Positions 19,522 through 28,445 of a stretch of DNA of 64,000 nt are shown here, in pieces. Location of the stretch: NCBI GenBank assembly GCA_963709645.1, contig CAVPXP010000005.1, forward strand, positions 1-64,000, in the 5' to 3' direction. This stretch comes from DYRB01 sp963709645 (GTDB lineage: Bacteria > Pseudomonadota > Gammaproteobacteria > Chromatiales > Chromatiaceae). The notes below the pieces were generated by a model. The model did no database searches. It was not told where the DNA came from and was given only the letters and a program-made list of their open reading frames with translations. A program made the translations under genes and the position numbers. Positions within the stretch are counted from its first letter, which is position 1. Each line of letters begins with the position of its first letter.

Positions 19522-19550
19522 ATGTTAGTGAGACAAGTTGGGCTTGTCAA
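19522..19550 (-). promoter_or_regulatory. Sigma-70 promoter of tRNA-Leu
   Basis: On the minus strand TTGACA (19545-19550) is followed after 17 bp by TAACAT (19522-19527). The -35 is perfect and the -10 matches 4 of 6. A GC-rich stretch (GCGCGC) directly after the -10 is the discriminator type found at stringently controlled stable-RNA promoters. Confidence 0.85.
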
Positions 19551-19590
19551 CGTACACTAATGCGCTTTTAGGACCCCTTAGGCGGCGATT

Positions 19591-22437
19591 GTGGCAAGAA
19601 GAAAGAGAGCACCCTCGGCCAGGGACTTAGACCCCCACCAGCAGCGCGAAGCAAAGAAGTACGCCAACCCGATCCCGAGTCGGGAGTTCATCCTCCAGAC
19701 CCTCACCGACCACGGTGCGCCGCTCGCCTTGGAGCAGGTAGCCGACGCCCTCTCACTGACATCCGAGGAAGACCTCACGGCCCTTGATCGGCGCCTCGCG
19801 GCCATGGTCCGGGACGGGCAGTTGGTACGCAATCGAGTCAATGCCTTCTGCCTTGTCAACAGCCGCGACCTGATTGCCGGTCGGGTCATCGGCCACCAGG
19901 ACGGCTTCGGGTTCGTCAAGCCCGATGCCGGAGGCGACGATCTCTACCTCTACCCCAAGGAGATGCGCGGTCTGTTCCACGGCGACCGCGTGGTGGTACG
20001 GGTCACGGGCCGAGACCGGCGAGGGCGCTTAGAGGGGGGCGTGGTCGAGGTCCTCGAGCGCAAGACCCACAGCGTGGTCGGGCGCCTCTACCAGGAGGGT
20101 GGGGTCGGCTTCGTGGTCCCGGACAACAAGCGTCTAACCCATGAGATCGTCATCCCCCGAGACCGCATCGGCGAGGCCCAACCCGGGCAGATCGTGGTGG
20201 CCGAGGTCACCGATCAACCCACCAAACGCACCCAGCCCATCGGGCGCATCGTCCAGGTCCTGGGCGACCACATGGCGGCGGGCATGGAGACGGACATTGC
20301 CATCCGCACCCACAACATTTCGGTGGACTGGCCCGCAGACGTCCAGGCGGACATCGCCACGCTCACCGAGGAGGTCCCGGAGGCGGCCAAAGCGGGCCGC
20401 ACCGATCTGCGCAAGCTACCTTTGGTGACCATCGATGGCGCCGACGCCCGGGACTTCGACGACGCCGTTTACTGCGAGCCCACCCCAAAGGGCTGGAAGC
20501 TCCTAGTCTGCATCGCCGACGTCTCGGCCTATGTCCAGCCCAACAGCGCCCTCGACCGCGAGGCCTATGAGCGCGGCAACTCGGTCTATTTCCCGGATCG
20601 GGTCGTCCCCATGCTGCCGGAGGTCCTCTCCAACGGGCTTTGCTCCATCAACCCTCAGGTTGACCGACTGTGCATGGCATGTGAGCTCTACCTCAACGCC
20701 GCGGGGACCCCGATCCGCTCCCGCTTCTTCGAGGGGGTGATGCGCTCCAAGGCGCGGCTCGTCTACGAGGACGTGGCCGCCATGCTCGACGGCGACCCGG
20801 ACCTGTGCGAGCGCCACGCGGAGGTCCTGCCGCACCTGCACAACCTTCACGCCCTCTTCAAGGTCCTGCGCCAGGCCAGGGCCGAGCGCGGGGCTATCGA
20901 CTTCGACACCACCGAAACCCGCTTCCAGTTCACCGACCAGGGCCGCATCCAGGCCATCGTTCCCACGGTACGCAACGACGCCCATCGACTCATCGAAGAG
21001 TGCATGCTCGCGGCCAACGTCGCAACGGCGCGCCACTTCGAGCGCAAGCGGATGCCGGGGATCTACCGTATCCACAAGGGCCCAACCGCGGAGAAGCTCT
21101 CCGACCTGCGGGAGTTCCTCGCCGAATTGGCACTGTCCCTCGGGGGGGGTGACACGCCGAGCGCCGCGGACTATGCCGCCCTGCTCGACTCGGTCCGACA
21201 GCGCCCCGACCGGCACCTGATCCAGACCGTACTCCTGCGCTCCATGCAGCAGGCGGTGTACAGCGCGGAGAACCTCGGACATTTCGGGCTCTCCTTTCCT
21301 GCTTATACCCACTTCACCTCGCCCATCCGCCGCTACCCGGACCTGATCGTCCACCGCATTATCAAGCACATCCTGGCGGACGGCACCCCGGCGGACCTGC
21401 ACTATTCCCAGAGTGAGCTGCAGGCGGCAGCGGATCATTGCTCCGGGAGCGAACGGCGCGCCGACGAGGCGACCCGCGACGCGGAGTCGTGGCTCAAGTG
21501 CGAGTACATGCAGGACAAGCTCGGCGAAGACTTCAACGGGACTATCACCAGCGTCACCTCCTTCGGCATCTTCGTCGAACTGGACGAGGTCTATGTGGAC
21601 GGCCTGGTCCACATCACCGCACTGGACAATGACTACTACCACTTCGACCCCATCGGTCATCGCCTGGCAGGCGAGCGCACTGGTACAGTCTACCGCTTGG
21701 GCGACCGCCTTCGGGTCAAGGTTGCAGCAGTCAACCTGGACGAACGCAAGATCGACTTCGTCCTAATCGCCCGCACGGCGACTCCCAAGGGGGGCACCAA
21801 GGGGTCCGGGACCAAGGCGGGGGCCAAGGCGCCCGGTGTGCCAAAGACCAAGGGCCAGGCCGGCGCCAGCGCCCCGACCAAGGTCAAGGCGCAACCCGAG
21901 ACGATCGCTGAGGCCGCGCCAGCCCCCAAACGGGAGCCGGAAGCCGCATCCGAGCCGAGGCATCAATCAGGAGTTGGCGGGAGCCGCAAGCGCAGGCCGA
22001 GATCCAGGTCTGGACCCAAGGCCATTGAAGCAGCCCAAGCAACCGGCCAGCAGGCCCAGGCCGATGTTGCAGACCCGGTCTCCGCGCCACACCCGACGGT
22101 GCCGCCCCAACCTGCCACCAAGCCTGGGCCTGAGCCAGATCTGGCCCCGCGGCGCAGACGCCGGGGCGAGACCGAGGTCGCGGCGCTGACCTCCCTGCCA
22201 ACCAGGGCGGATCGATCCCAGCGCACAACTCCGGATGAGCCGACTGCGGAGCGGACGTCCCGGCGCAGTCGCCGTCAGGAACCCGAAGTCGCAGCACTGA
22301 CGTCCCCGCGGCCCGCGCCACCGGAGACGCAGCCAACCCAAGATCAACCCCCTGACCAGGCTCCGAACCAGGCTACGACAGGGGTACCCCGTCCGCGGCG
22401 CCGCCGGCGCAAGCCCAGCCCGGGCGATGCGGGTTAG
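19591..22437 (+). CDS. rnr: Ribonuclease R with long basic tail
   Basis: 948 aa from GTG 19591. It is a 3'-to-5' exoribonuclease that degrades structured RNA. Domains in order: N-terminal helix-turn-helix (about 20-90), two cold-shock OB folds, RNB catalytic domain with the acidic cluster TIDGADARDFDDAVYCE (about 275-290) and the FTSPIRRYPDLIVHR motif, then S1 (GTITSVTSFGIFVELDEVYV). E. coli RNase R is about 813 aa; this one has about 220 extra C-terminal residues (from about 725) rich in Pro, Ala, Lys, Arg and Gln, with two RR-x-x-(E/T)-E-VAALTS repeats. rlmB follows after 3 bp, as in enterobacteria. Confidence 0.96.
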   Translation: MARRKRAPSARDLDPHQQREAKKYANPIPSREFILQTLTDHGAPLALEQVADALSLTSEEDLTALDRRLAAMVRDGQLVRNRVNAFCLVNSRDLIAGRVIGHQDGFGFVKPDAGGDDLYLYPKEMRGLFHGDRVVVRVTGRDRRGRLEGGVVEVLERKTHSVVGRLYQEGGVGFVVPDNKRLTHEIVIPRDRIGEAQPGQIVVAEVTDQPTKRTQPIGRIVQVLGDHMAAGMETDIAIRTHNISVDWPADVQADIATLTEEVPEAAKAGRTDLRKLPLVTIDGADARDFDDAVYCEPTPKGWKLLVCIADVSAYVQPNSALDREAYERGNSVYFPDRVVPMLPEVLSNGLCSINPQVDRLCMACELYLNAAGTPIRSRFFEGVMRSKARLVYEDVAAMLDGDPDLCERHAEVLPHLHNLHALFKVLRQARAERGAIDFDTTETRFQFTDQGRIQAIVPTVRNDAHRLIEECMLAANVATARHFERKRMPGIYRIHKGPTAEKLSDLREFLAELALSLGGGDTPSAADYAALLDSVRQRPDRHLIQTVLLRSMQQAVYSAENLGHFGLSFPAYTHFTSPIRRYPDLIVHRIIKHILADGTPADLHYSQSELQAAADHCSGSERRADEATRDAESWLKCEYMQDKLGEDFNGTITSVTSFGIFVELDEVYVDGLVHITALDNDYYHFDPIGHRLAGERTGTVYRLGDRLRVKVAAVNLDERKIDFVLIARTATPKGGTKGSGTKAGAKAPGVPKTKGQAGASAPTKVKAQPETIAEAAPAPKREPEAASEPRHQSGVGGSRKRRPRSRSGPKAIEAAQATGQQAQADVADPVSAPHPTVPPQPATKPGPEPDLAPRRRRRGETEVAALTSLPTRADRSQRTTPDEPTAERTSRRSRRQEPEVAALTSPRPAPPETQPTQDQPPDQAPNQATTGVPRPRRRRRKPSPGDAG

Positions 22438-22440
22438 CGC

Positions 22441-23199
22441 TTGGACGGCAAGACACCCGTAGCCGGCATCCACAGCGTCCGCACAGCCCTCAAGTTCGGG
22501 GCCGATGGCGTCGCAGGGTTGTGGTTGGAGCGCAGCCGGCACGACCACCGTCTGCAAGAACTGGCAGATCTCGCGAAAGAAGCCGGCATCGCTGTGCGTC
22601 AGGTCGCCCGGGACGAGCTGGATCGCGCCGGCCGGGGGATAAACCACCAGGGTGCCCTGGCCTGGGTGCTGGCCCCAGCCGCGCGCGGGGAGTCGGATCT
22701 GCCCGACATCCTCGCAGCCATCGATGGACCGCCCTTCCTCCTGATACTGGACGGCGTCCAGGATCCGCATAACCTGGGCGCCTGCCTGCGCAGTGCCGAG
22801 GGCGCCGGGGTCCACTGTCTGATTGCCCCCAAGGACAATGCGGTGGGACTCACACCCGTGGTGGCCAAGGTCGCCAGCGGCGCTGCCGAGACCCTGCCCT
22901 ATGTGCAGGTCACGAACCTGGCGCGTGCTATGGACCTGCTCAAGGACCGCGGGATCTGGCTCTATGGCGCGGCCGGCGACGCCGATGCAAGCCTCTACCA
23001 GACCGACCTGACCGGCCCCCTGGGCCTGGTCATGGGCAACGAGGGCAAGGGCCTGCGCCGGCTCACCCGCGAGCGGTGCGACGGGCTCATCAGGCTGCCC
23101 ATGCGCGGGCGCGTCGAGAGCCTCAATGTCTCAGTGGCCGCCGGCATCTGCCTCTACGAGGCCCTGCGGCAGCGCGAGCAGGATCACCGGGCTCGTTGA
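22441..23199 (+). CDS. rlmB: 23S rRNA (guanosine-2'-O)-methyltransferase RlmB
   Basis: 252 aa. A short SpoU substrate-binding N-domain (PVAGIHSVRTALKFG) is followed by a SpoU/TrmH methyltransferase domain with its three motifs: LDGVQDPHNLGACLRSAEGA, LVMGNEGKGLRRL and LNVSVAAGICLYEAL. It methylates G2251 of 23S rRNA using SAM, via a knotted fold. The start is TTG at 22441, 3 bp after the rnr stop; no ATG or GTG gives the full N-domain. The tight spacing and the known rnr-rlmB pairing support one operon. Confidence 0.95.
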   Translation: MDGKTPVAGIHSVRTALKFGADGVAGLWLERSRHDHRLQELADLAKEAGIAVRQVARDELDRAGRGINHQGALAWVLAPAARGESDLPDILAAIDGPPFLLILDGVQDPHNLGACLRSAEGAGVHCLIAPKDNAVGLTPVVAKVASGAAETLPYVQVTNLARAMDLLKDRGIWLYGAAGDADASLYQTDLTGPLGLVMGNEGKGLRRLTRERCDGLIRLPMRGRVESLNVSVAAGICLYEALRQREQDHRAR

Positions 23200-23333
23200 G
23201 CCGATGAGCGGACAGGGGCCGCGGGAGCGGCGCCCTCGCCGCCACATAGCTTCCCCCAGTGGGATCGCCGCGAGAGAGCCCGCCGTTTCGCCCGATCATT
23301 TGCGAACCATTCACCGTCCTGGGGTTGACACCC

Positions 23334-23777
23334 ATGCAGCAAGATCAAGAGCCGAGCGACCCCTTCCTATGCGCCTTCCGCGGCAGCTTCACCTCCGCCC
23401 TGCGCTGGCCCCAACTCGACGACCTCTGGCTGCGGGTACGTGAATGCGCCGGTGCCGGCTGGTACATCTACGCCATCGGCGAGCCGCCTCCAGCCGCGCC
23501 GACCGACGCCGCCGGTGTGGAAACCTTCGTCACTGAGATCGACAAGCTGTTGCGCTCGGAGCACGACGAGGACTACTGCGGCATCGTCTACGCCGATGCG
23601 CCCCGGGCCCCGACCTTCATCAAGATCTACGACCCGAACAACCTCGGCGTCTCCTGCGGATACAGCACCAACCCCCCGCTGCCGGGCTGGATCATGAGCC
23701 AGATCCCCCCGGTGGACCTGCCCGCCGCCCAGGCCCCAAAGAATCGGCAGCACTGGTGGCAGCGACTATTTGACTGA
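23334..23777 (+). CDS. Conserved-looking hypothetical protein
   Basis: 147 aa from ATG 23334. No signal peptide or membrane segment. The sequence has good coding character: a helical start (LRWPQLDDLWLRVRECAGAG), a beta-rich middle (WYIYAIGEPPP, DYCGIVYADAPRAPTFIKIYDP) and a Trp-rich end (HWWQRLFD). I do not recognise a family. It follows rlmB by about 135 bp on the same strand and precedes the RidA gene, so a cytosolic housekeeping role is plausible but unproven. Confidence 0.75.
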   Translation: MQQDQEPSDPFLCAFRGSFTSALRWPQLDDLWLRVRECAGAGWYIYAIGEPPPAAPTDAAGVETFVTEIDKLLRSEHDEDYCGIVYADAPRAPTFIKIYDPNNLGVSCGYSTNPPLPGWIMSQIPPVDLPAAQAPKNRQHWWQRLFD

Positions 23778-23970
23778 TCGCGCGGCCAGCGCATAGGCCC
23801 GGGTCGAATATTGGGCGGAACCCCTGCCCGTACTGCGGACCCGGCGCAACCTGCCTGACTGCCCTGCCGTCCCGGTTGACCCGGACCCTGCCCTTGCCTA
23901 AGGATTAGGTGCCGGCCGACCGAGGTAAATCACGCGCCCGGCGCAGGCCCTCAATTTGGAGTACCTCAGC

Positions 23971-24357
23971 ATGTCCAGAGAGATCATTCGCACCGACCAG
24001 GCGCCCCAGGCCATTGGGACCTACTCCCAGGCGGTCCGCGTCGCCGACACCGTCTACCTTTCCGGGCAGATCCCTTTGCTGCCGGACACCATGGAACTGG
24101 TCGACGGGGGCATGGACGTTCAGATCCGCCGTGTCTTCGACAATCTCCAAGCGGTGGCTCGCGCCGCGGGCGGCAGCCTCGCAGACGTCGCGAAACTCAA
24201 TGTCTTCCTCACTGACCTCAGTCATTTCCCGCTGGTCAACCAAGTCATGGCCGAGTACTTTGCCGAGCCGTACCCGGCCCGTGCCGCCGTCGGTGTGGCA
24301 GCCCTCCCCAAGGGGGCCAAGGTGGAAATGGATGCCATCATGGTCCTCGGCGACTGA
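23971..24357 (+). CDS. RidA family enamine/imine deaminase
   Basis: 128 aa from ATG 23971. It has the YjgF/RidA signature: APQAIGTYSQAVRVADTVYLSGQIPL at the start, a central AKLNVFLTDLSHF and the C-terminal YPARAAVGVAALPKGAKVE that holds the substrate-binding Arg. RidA proteins hydrolyse reactive 2-aminoacrylate and other enamines made by PLP enzymes, as a trimer in the cytosol. The length is the family's usual length. The MltB gene follows 31 bp later. Confidence 0.93.
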   Translation: MSREIIRTDQAPQAIGTYSQAVRVADTVYLSGQIPLLPDTMELVDGGMDVQIRRVFDNLQAVARAAGGSLADVAKLNVFLTDLSHFPLVNQVMAEYFAEPYPARAAVGVAALPKGAKVEMDAIMVLGD

Positions 24358-24388
24358 ACCTGTCTCAAACACTGGAATCACCAGAGCT

Positions 24389-25489
24389 ATGCGCCTTGCC
24401 TCAATCCCCCTGTTCCTCCTGACTCTCCTGACCCTTGCCGGCTGCGGATCGGCCCCCACCAAGAGCGGCCCCGGAGCGCCCATTCAGAGCGGCGGCCCCA
24501 GCCGTCTGACGGGCGATTACGCCAGCTACCCCGCCGCCAAGCAGTTCATTGATCGCATGGCCAGCGAACACGGTTTCGACCGCGACGACCTGGCCCGTAC
24601 CCTATCGCGGACGCAGCGCCAGGACTGGATCGTGGACTTGGTCAACAGGCCCTCGGGCGGGGGCTCCACAGGGCCAACCGGTGCCTGGACCCGCTATCGT
24701 GCCAAATTTCTCACCGAGAGCAACATCGCCAACGGTGCCGCCTTCTGGGCCCGCCACGAGGGGACGCTGCGCCGGGCGGCGGCCCAGTACGGGGTCCCCC
24801 CGGAAGCGATCGTCGGCATCCTCGGTGTGGAGACCCGCTGGGGGGGCTACATGGGCAAGACACGGATCATCGACGCCCTGGCCACCCTGTCCTTCGACTT
24901 CCCGCGCCGGTCGGCCTACTTCACGGACGAATTGGAGTCCTACCTGGTCATGACCCGGGACGAGGGCATGGACCCCTTCCGGCCTGTCGGCTCCTACGCC
25001 GGGGCCATGGGCCTGGGACAGTTCATGCCGAGCAGCTTCCTGAGCTACGCAGTGGATTTCGACGGCGACGGCCACCGCAATCTGTGGGACACGGAGGATG
25101 CCATCGGCAGCGTCGCCAACTACTTCGCGGCCCACGGCTGGCGGCGCGGTGAGCCTGTGGTCGTCAAGGCCAGCAGCCAGGGCGGCCAGGGTGCCATCCT
25201 GAAGGCCGGCTTCGACACCCGCTACAGCCCCGCCACGCTCCAGGCCAAGGGCATCAGACCGGCCGGCCCCGTACCCGCCGTGGGAGAGGTCAGCCTGCTG
25301 CGCCTGGATGCCAAGGGGGGCTACGAGTACTGGCTTGGCTTGCCCAACTTCTACGTCATCACCCGCTACAACCACAGCACCTACTACGCCATGGCGGTCT
25401 ACCAGCTAGGCCAGGCGGTGCGGGCGCGCCGCGGCGTGGCCATGGCCGCCCTCCGCGCACCGGACGGCGGCAGACTCAGTCTCCGCTGA
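24389..25489 (+). CDS. mltB: Lytic murein transglycosylase B
   Basis: 366 aa from ATG 24389. A lipobox (LLTLAGC) predicts outer-membrane lipoprotein sorting. The SLT-type domain has the catalytic Glu in ILGVETRWGGYMGKTRIID and the substrate motifs PRRSAYFTDELESYL, GAMGLGQFMPSSF and FDGDGHRNLWDTEDAIGSVA. The enzyme cleaves the glycan strand of peptidoglycan with formation of 1,6-anhydro-muramic acid. Its end overlaps the tail of the convergent yjbQ gene by 14 bp. Confidence 0.94.
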   Translation: MRLASIPLFLLTLLTLAGCGSAPTKSGPGAPIQSGGPSRLTGDYASYPAAKQFIDRMASEHGFDRDDLARTLSRTQRQDWIVDLVNRPSGGGSTGPTGAWTRYRAKFLTESNIANGAAFWARHEGTLRRAAAQYGVPPEAIVGILGVETRWGGYMGKTRIIDALATLSFDFPRRSAYFTDELESYLVMTRDEGMDPFRPVGSYAGAMGLGQFMPSSFLSYAVDFDGDGHRNLWDTEDAIGSVANYFAAHGWRRGEPVVVKASSQGGQGAILKAGFDTRYSPATLQAKGIRPAGPVPAVGEVSLLRLDAKGGYEYWLGLPNFYVITRYNHSTYYAMAVYQLGQAVRARRGVAMAALRAPDGGRLSLR

Positions 25490-25892
25490 CCGTCACCGTC
25501 ACCTGCCGCTGGTGCGGCCGAACGCGGTGCTCGTAGAGGTAGACCCCCTGCCAGGTCCCCAGGGCGCAGCGCCCTCCGGTCACCGGCAGGGTCAGCTCCA
25601 TCTTGGTCAGGACGGCGCGGACGTGGGCCGGCATGTCGTCCGGGCCCTCGTCGGTGTGGTCGAAGAGCCGATCCCCATCAGGGACCAGGCGGACGAGGAA
25701 TGCCTCCAGGTCCCGCCGCACCGTCGGGTCGGCGTTCTCGCACAGCATGAGCGAGGCGCTGGTGTGGTGAACGAATACATGGCACAACCCAGTGTCGATG
25801 CCAGCGCCGCGCGCCACGCCCTCGATTTGGCCGGTGATGTCGTAGGTCCCCCTCCCGCGGGTGGAGACAGTCAAGCCTTGTTGCACGATCAT
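25476..25892 (-). CDS. YjbQ family protein (UPF0047)
   Basis: 138 aa from ATG 25892 (ATG 25916 would add MPNPGANP). It has the UPF0047 pattern: TRGRGTYDITGQIEGVARGA, the metal-binding-like CHVFVHHTSASLMLCENAD, DDMPAHVRAVLTKMELTLPV and GTWQGVYLYEHR. Members have been reported to have weak thiamine-phosphate synthase activity; the true role is not settled. Its end overlaps mltB tail to tail. Confidence 0.93.
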   Translation of the reverse strand: MIVQQGLTVSTRGRGTYDITGQIEGVARGAGIDTGLCHVFVHHTSASLMLCENADPTVRRDLEAFLVRLVPDGDRLFDHTDEGPDDMPAHVRAVLTKMELTLPVTGGRCALGTWQGVYLYEHRVRPHQRQVTVTVSGD

Positions 25893-26790
25893 GGGGTTGG
25901 CTCCTGGGTTCGGCATCAGGGTCAAGGTAGAAAAATCAGCTGCGCGCCGGAAGGCCACCCCAAAAATTCTCAGCGTTGCCGGGCGCCGCCGGGGCAAGTG
26001 TCGGCGTCTTGCTGCCGCTCTGGTCGCTTGGATGGCCGTCCGGAGTTTGGCCGGCAAACGCCCGTCAGCACTGAGGTTTGCCGCCGCTTGTGCCGGCGGG
26101 TCAGTCATCGACCCGCTGCGGTTCGACACCCTGGGCCAGGGGCCAGATGACCACCAAAGACCGCTCGGCGAGGGCCGGATTCCCAGGGGCGGCTCCCACC
26201 GCTACCCAAGGCGGCCAGTGCGCTCAACTGCGTGGAAGCTCCGCACAGATCCGCGGGGCATGCCAGGGCCAAGCACGAAAGCTGTGCTGCCTGTCTCGTT
26301 GCGCCCCGTCGCAATCTGCCAATCTCTTGGACGAGTTCATTGGCGGGTCCGGGCGGTCAAGCAGCCTGCCTTAACTCGGGTCCTGTGCTCCTCATGTGCA
26401 AGTGGTGCTAGCCCCGGTCCTACCCGGGGCTTCTTTTCGCCGTTGGCGTCGGAAACGAGCAAACTGAATCCCGCTCGGCAGGCATCACATCTCTCTCCGC
26501 GGTCTCATCGCCCCTCACCTCCAGATCCGAGCTGCCCTTGGCGTTGCCGCTGCAATCCGGCCCCCCTTCACCCGGTGCCCCCTGTGCGCATCGGAGACCG
26601 CAGCCCTGCCGGGGCGATGCTGCGATCACCGGCGCGGGTGCGGCGAGCGTCTCTCGCGCAGACCGCGGGAAGCAGAAGTAGGATCGACGCGAGAAGCAGC
26701 AGGGCGCGAGAGGCCGTGGGTCGGATCTTCGCATTGGCCGCCGTGCGGAGGGCCTGATCCCGCCGCCTGGTTCGCCGCCTGCGGCGTCGG
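25893..26790. other. No supported protein gene (about 900 bp) but with an orphan terminator
   Basis: All frames here look non-coding (arginine, proline and serine runs with no family pattern). The stretch contains a well-formed terminator at 26410-26437 on the plus strand without a protein gene in front of it, so a small RNA ending there is possible. I compared it by eye with 6S, SRP, tmRNA and RNase P RNA hallmarks and found none. Confidence 0.45.
26410..26437 (+). terminator. Orphan rho-independent terminator
   Basis: AGCCCCGG-tcctac-CCGGGGCT is a perfect 8-bp stem followed by TCTTTTC. The nearest plus-strand protein gene upstream is mltB, about 920 bp away, with yjbQ antisense in between. 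Confidence 0.65.
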
Positions 26791-27264
26791 CTACGGCTCG
26801 GTCACCCGTTCCTGCAGGGTCCGCAGACCGGGACTGCTCATCAGGGCCTTGAACCGCGGGTTGCTCTGAAGCCCACTCAGGTTCCCGGAGGCCACCAGTT
26901 GCATAAACTCTGGGTCGGCCAGCGCCGCTTGGACCCGCGGATCGCTCTGCAGGGCAGTGATCATGCCCATGATCTCGGCGTCACCCATCATTTGCTGCTG
27001 AAGGTCCCTGATCTGTGTGCTGTACCCGCCGCTGCCGCCACCGGCTGTGCCACCCGGCTGCAAGGATCGGACCTGCGACTGGTCGATGGTCACCTGGCCC
27101 AGGGCGGGCGACTGGACCAGGTAGCGGCCGTCCGCGAAGCCCACTACCTCGCCGGAGATAATGCTGCCGTCGCGCAGCTCGATGCGACTCGCCTCCCCGG
27201 CACCCGCCGCCCCCACCTGTCCCAGGCCAATCAGCAGGACCCAGGCGAATCGGCTCTTCATCAT
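26791..27264 (-). CDS. Secreted protein with STI1-like C-terminal repeat
   Basis: 157 aa from ATG 27264 (a second ATG is directly next to it). A signal peptide ends near GAAGAGEA. It is followed by a small beta domain (RIELRDGSIISGEVVGFADG) similar in feel to short SH3-like domains, a Gly-rich linker and a helical tail with IMGMITALQSDPRVQAAL, PEFMQLVASG and NPRFKALMSSP. The DP/NP..F..L pattern resembles STI1/Hsp70-cochaperone helices. A periplasmic chaperone-binding role is only a guess. Confidence 0.8.
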   Translation of the reverse strand: MMKSRFAWVLLIGLGQVGAAGAGEASRIELRDGSIISGEVVGFADGRYLVQSPALGQVTIDQSQVRSLQPGGTAGGGSGGYSTQIRDLQQQMMGDAEIMGMITALQSDPRVQAALADPEFMQLVASGNLSGLQSNPRFKALMSSPGLRTLQERVTEP

Positions 27265-27640
27265 TGCCACCTCGTATCGAGTACACACACGCTGCCGGGG
27301 CTCCTGGTGACCCTTCCCCGCTGGGTGGGCCGGACTGGGCCTGGCCCCCCTGACACTCCCGCCTGCTTCGTCCTGTCTGAGCGAAGACCGTTCGGCATGC
27401 CCCGCCCCGGGGCCGCCGCGCCCGTCGATTCGCGACCCCCGATCACAGGGACGGACAAAAGAATGCGCGTACCAGGGACCCTACCACGGCCAACGGCAAG
27501 GGTAGGCCAAGTCCTGGGGCGGCGTCTCCAGCCAAAGGCCGCGACCGCCGTTTCTGCAGCTAGCCGGCGGCCGGTATAAAATTATCAGGGCTCATCAAGC
27601 TCCCACCAACCCTGAAGAGACCGCACGAACAACGAGGAAG
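27265..27640. other. Divergent intergenic region (about 375 bp), nothing recognised
   Basis: Holds the promoters of the divergent STI1-like and DUF2092 genes. ATAAAATTATCAGG near 27576-27590 is the only AT-rich patch and may be the -10 area for the rightward genes. Confidence 0.35.
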
Positions 27641-28435
27641 ATGAACATGCAACGACTACTGGCCCTGCTACTTGTTGGGGTGTCATGGGTACCCGCGCTT
27701 CAGGCGGAAGAGCAGTCCGCTAAGACGGCCGACGCCCTCGCGGCGTCCAGCGACGAGGTGATCGACGCGGCGGCCATCCAGGCGCTCGAGCGCATGGGGG
27801 CCTACCTGAGGAGCCTCGATACATTCAACGTGCGGGCGGAGGACAGGATCGACGAGCTACTGGACTCAGGACAGAAGGTCCAATGGTCGGCAAGAATCGA
27901 TCTTCAGGTCCGCAGACCGAACGGGCTGCGCGCGGATATCGAGACGGACCGCAGTTCACGTCAAATCTATTTCGACGGCAAGGCGTTTACGCTCGTTTCA
28001 CCAACGCTGGGCTATTACACAACCGTGCCGGCGCCAGCGACCATCGCCGAGACCCTGATCGCGATCGAGACCAAATACGGCGTCAAGTTCCCGCTGGTTG
28101 ACCTCTTCCATTGGGGCAAGGATCCCGACGCCGTGGCGTCGATCAATTCCGCCATCGCGCTTGGCGCGAGCAAGATCGGCGGACAGATGACGGACCACTA
28201 CGCATTCCGTCAGGAAGGCGTCGACTGGCAGATTTGGATTGCCCAGGGGGATGCACCCCTGCCGCTCCGATACGTCATCACGACCATGGACGAGCCGGAA
28301 CAGCCGCAATACAGCGCCGATCTGACCTGGGACACGCAGGCCAAACCGGCCGACAGCGCCTTCACCTTCACCCCTACAGACAAAGACTCTCCCATCGGCA
28401 TCGTCGTTCTGGACGACGGGCAAGCGGTAAACTAA
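27641..28435 (+). CDS. DUF2092 family periplasmic protein
   Basis: 264 aa with a signal peptide cut near ALQA. It shows the DUF2092 order: AIQALERMGAYLRSLDTFNV, VRRPNGLRADIETDR, SRQIYFDGKAFTLVSP, YYTTVPAPATIAETL, LVDLFHWG and YAFRQEGVDWQIWIAQGDA. The family probably has a LolA/LolB-like barrel fold, suggesting binding of lipids or other hydrophobic ligands in the periplasm; that is an inference. A 10-bp gap to the next gene, with a ribosome site overlapping the spacer, indicates an operon. Confidence 0.88.
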   Translation: MNMQRLLALLLVGVSWVPALQAEEQSAKTADALAASSDEVIDAAAIQALERMGAYLRSLDTFNVRAEDRIDELLDSGQKVQWSARIDLQVRRPNGLRADIETDRSSRQIYFDGKAFTLVSPTLGYYTTVPAPATIAETLIAIETKYGVKFPLVDLFHWGKDPDAVASINSAIALGASKIGGQMTDHYAFRQEGVDWQIWIAQGDAPLPLRYVITTMDEPEQPQYSADLTWDTQAKPADSAFTFTPTDKDSPIGIVVLDDGQAVN

Positions 28436-28445
28436 GGAGCGCGAT

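Noticed and set aside
20503..21660. 385-residue open frame antisense to rnr
   Set aside because: Val/Glu-rich shadow of the RNB domain coding strand; no start signal.
26225..26440. Possible 6S or SRP RNA before the orphan terminator
   Set aside because: The SRP GGAAG/AGCAGCC loop, the 6S closing stem and the tmRNA ends were all looked for and are absent.
25861..26757. Long plus-strand frame covering yjbQ and the following gap
   Set aside because: Arg/Pro/Ser-rich, partly antisense to yjbQ, with no family pattern.
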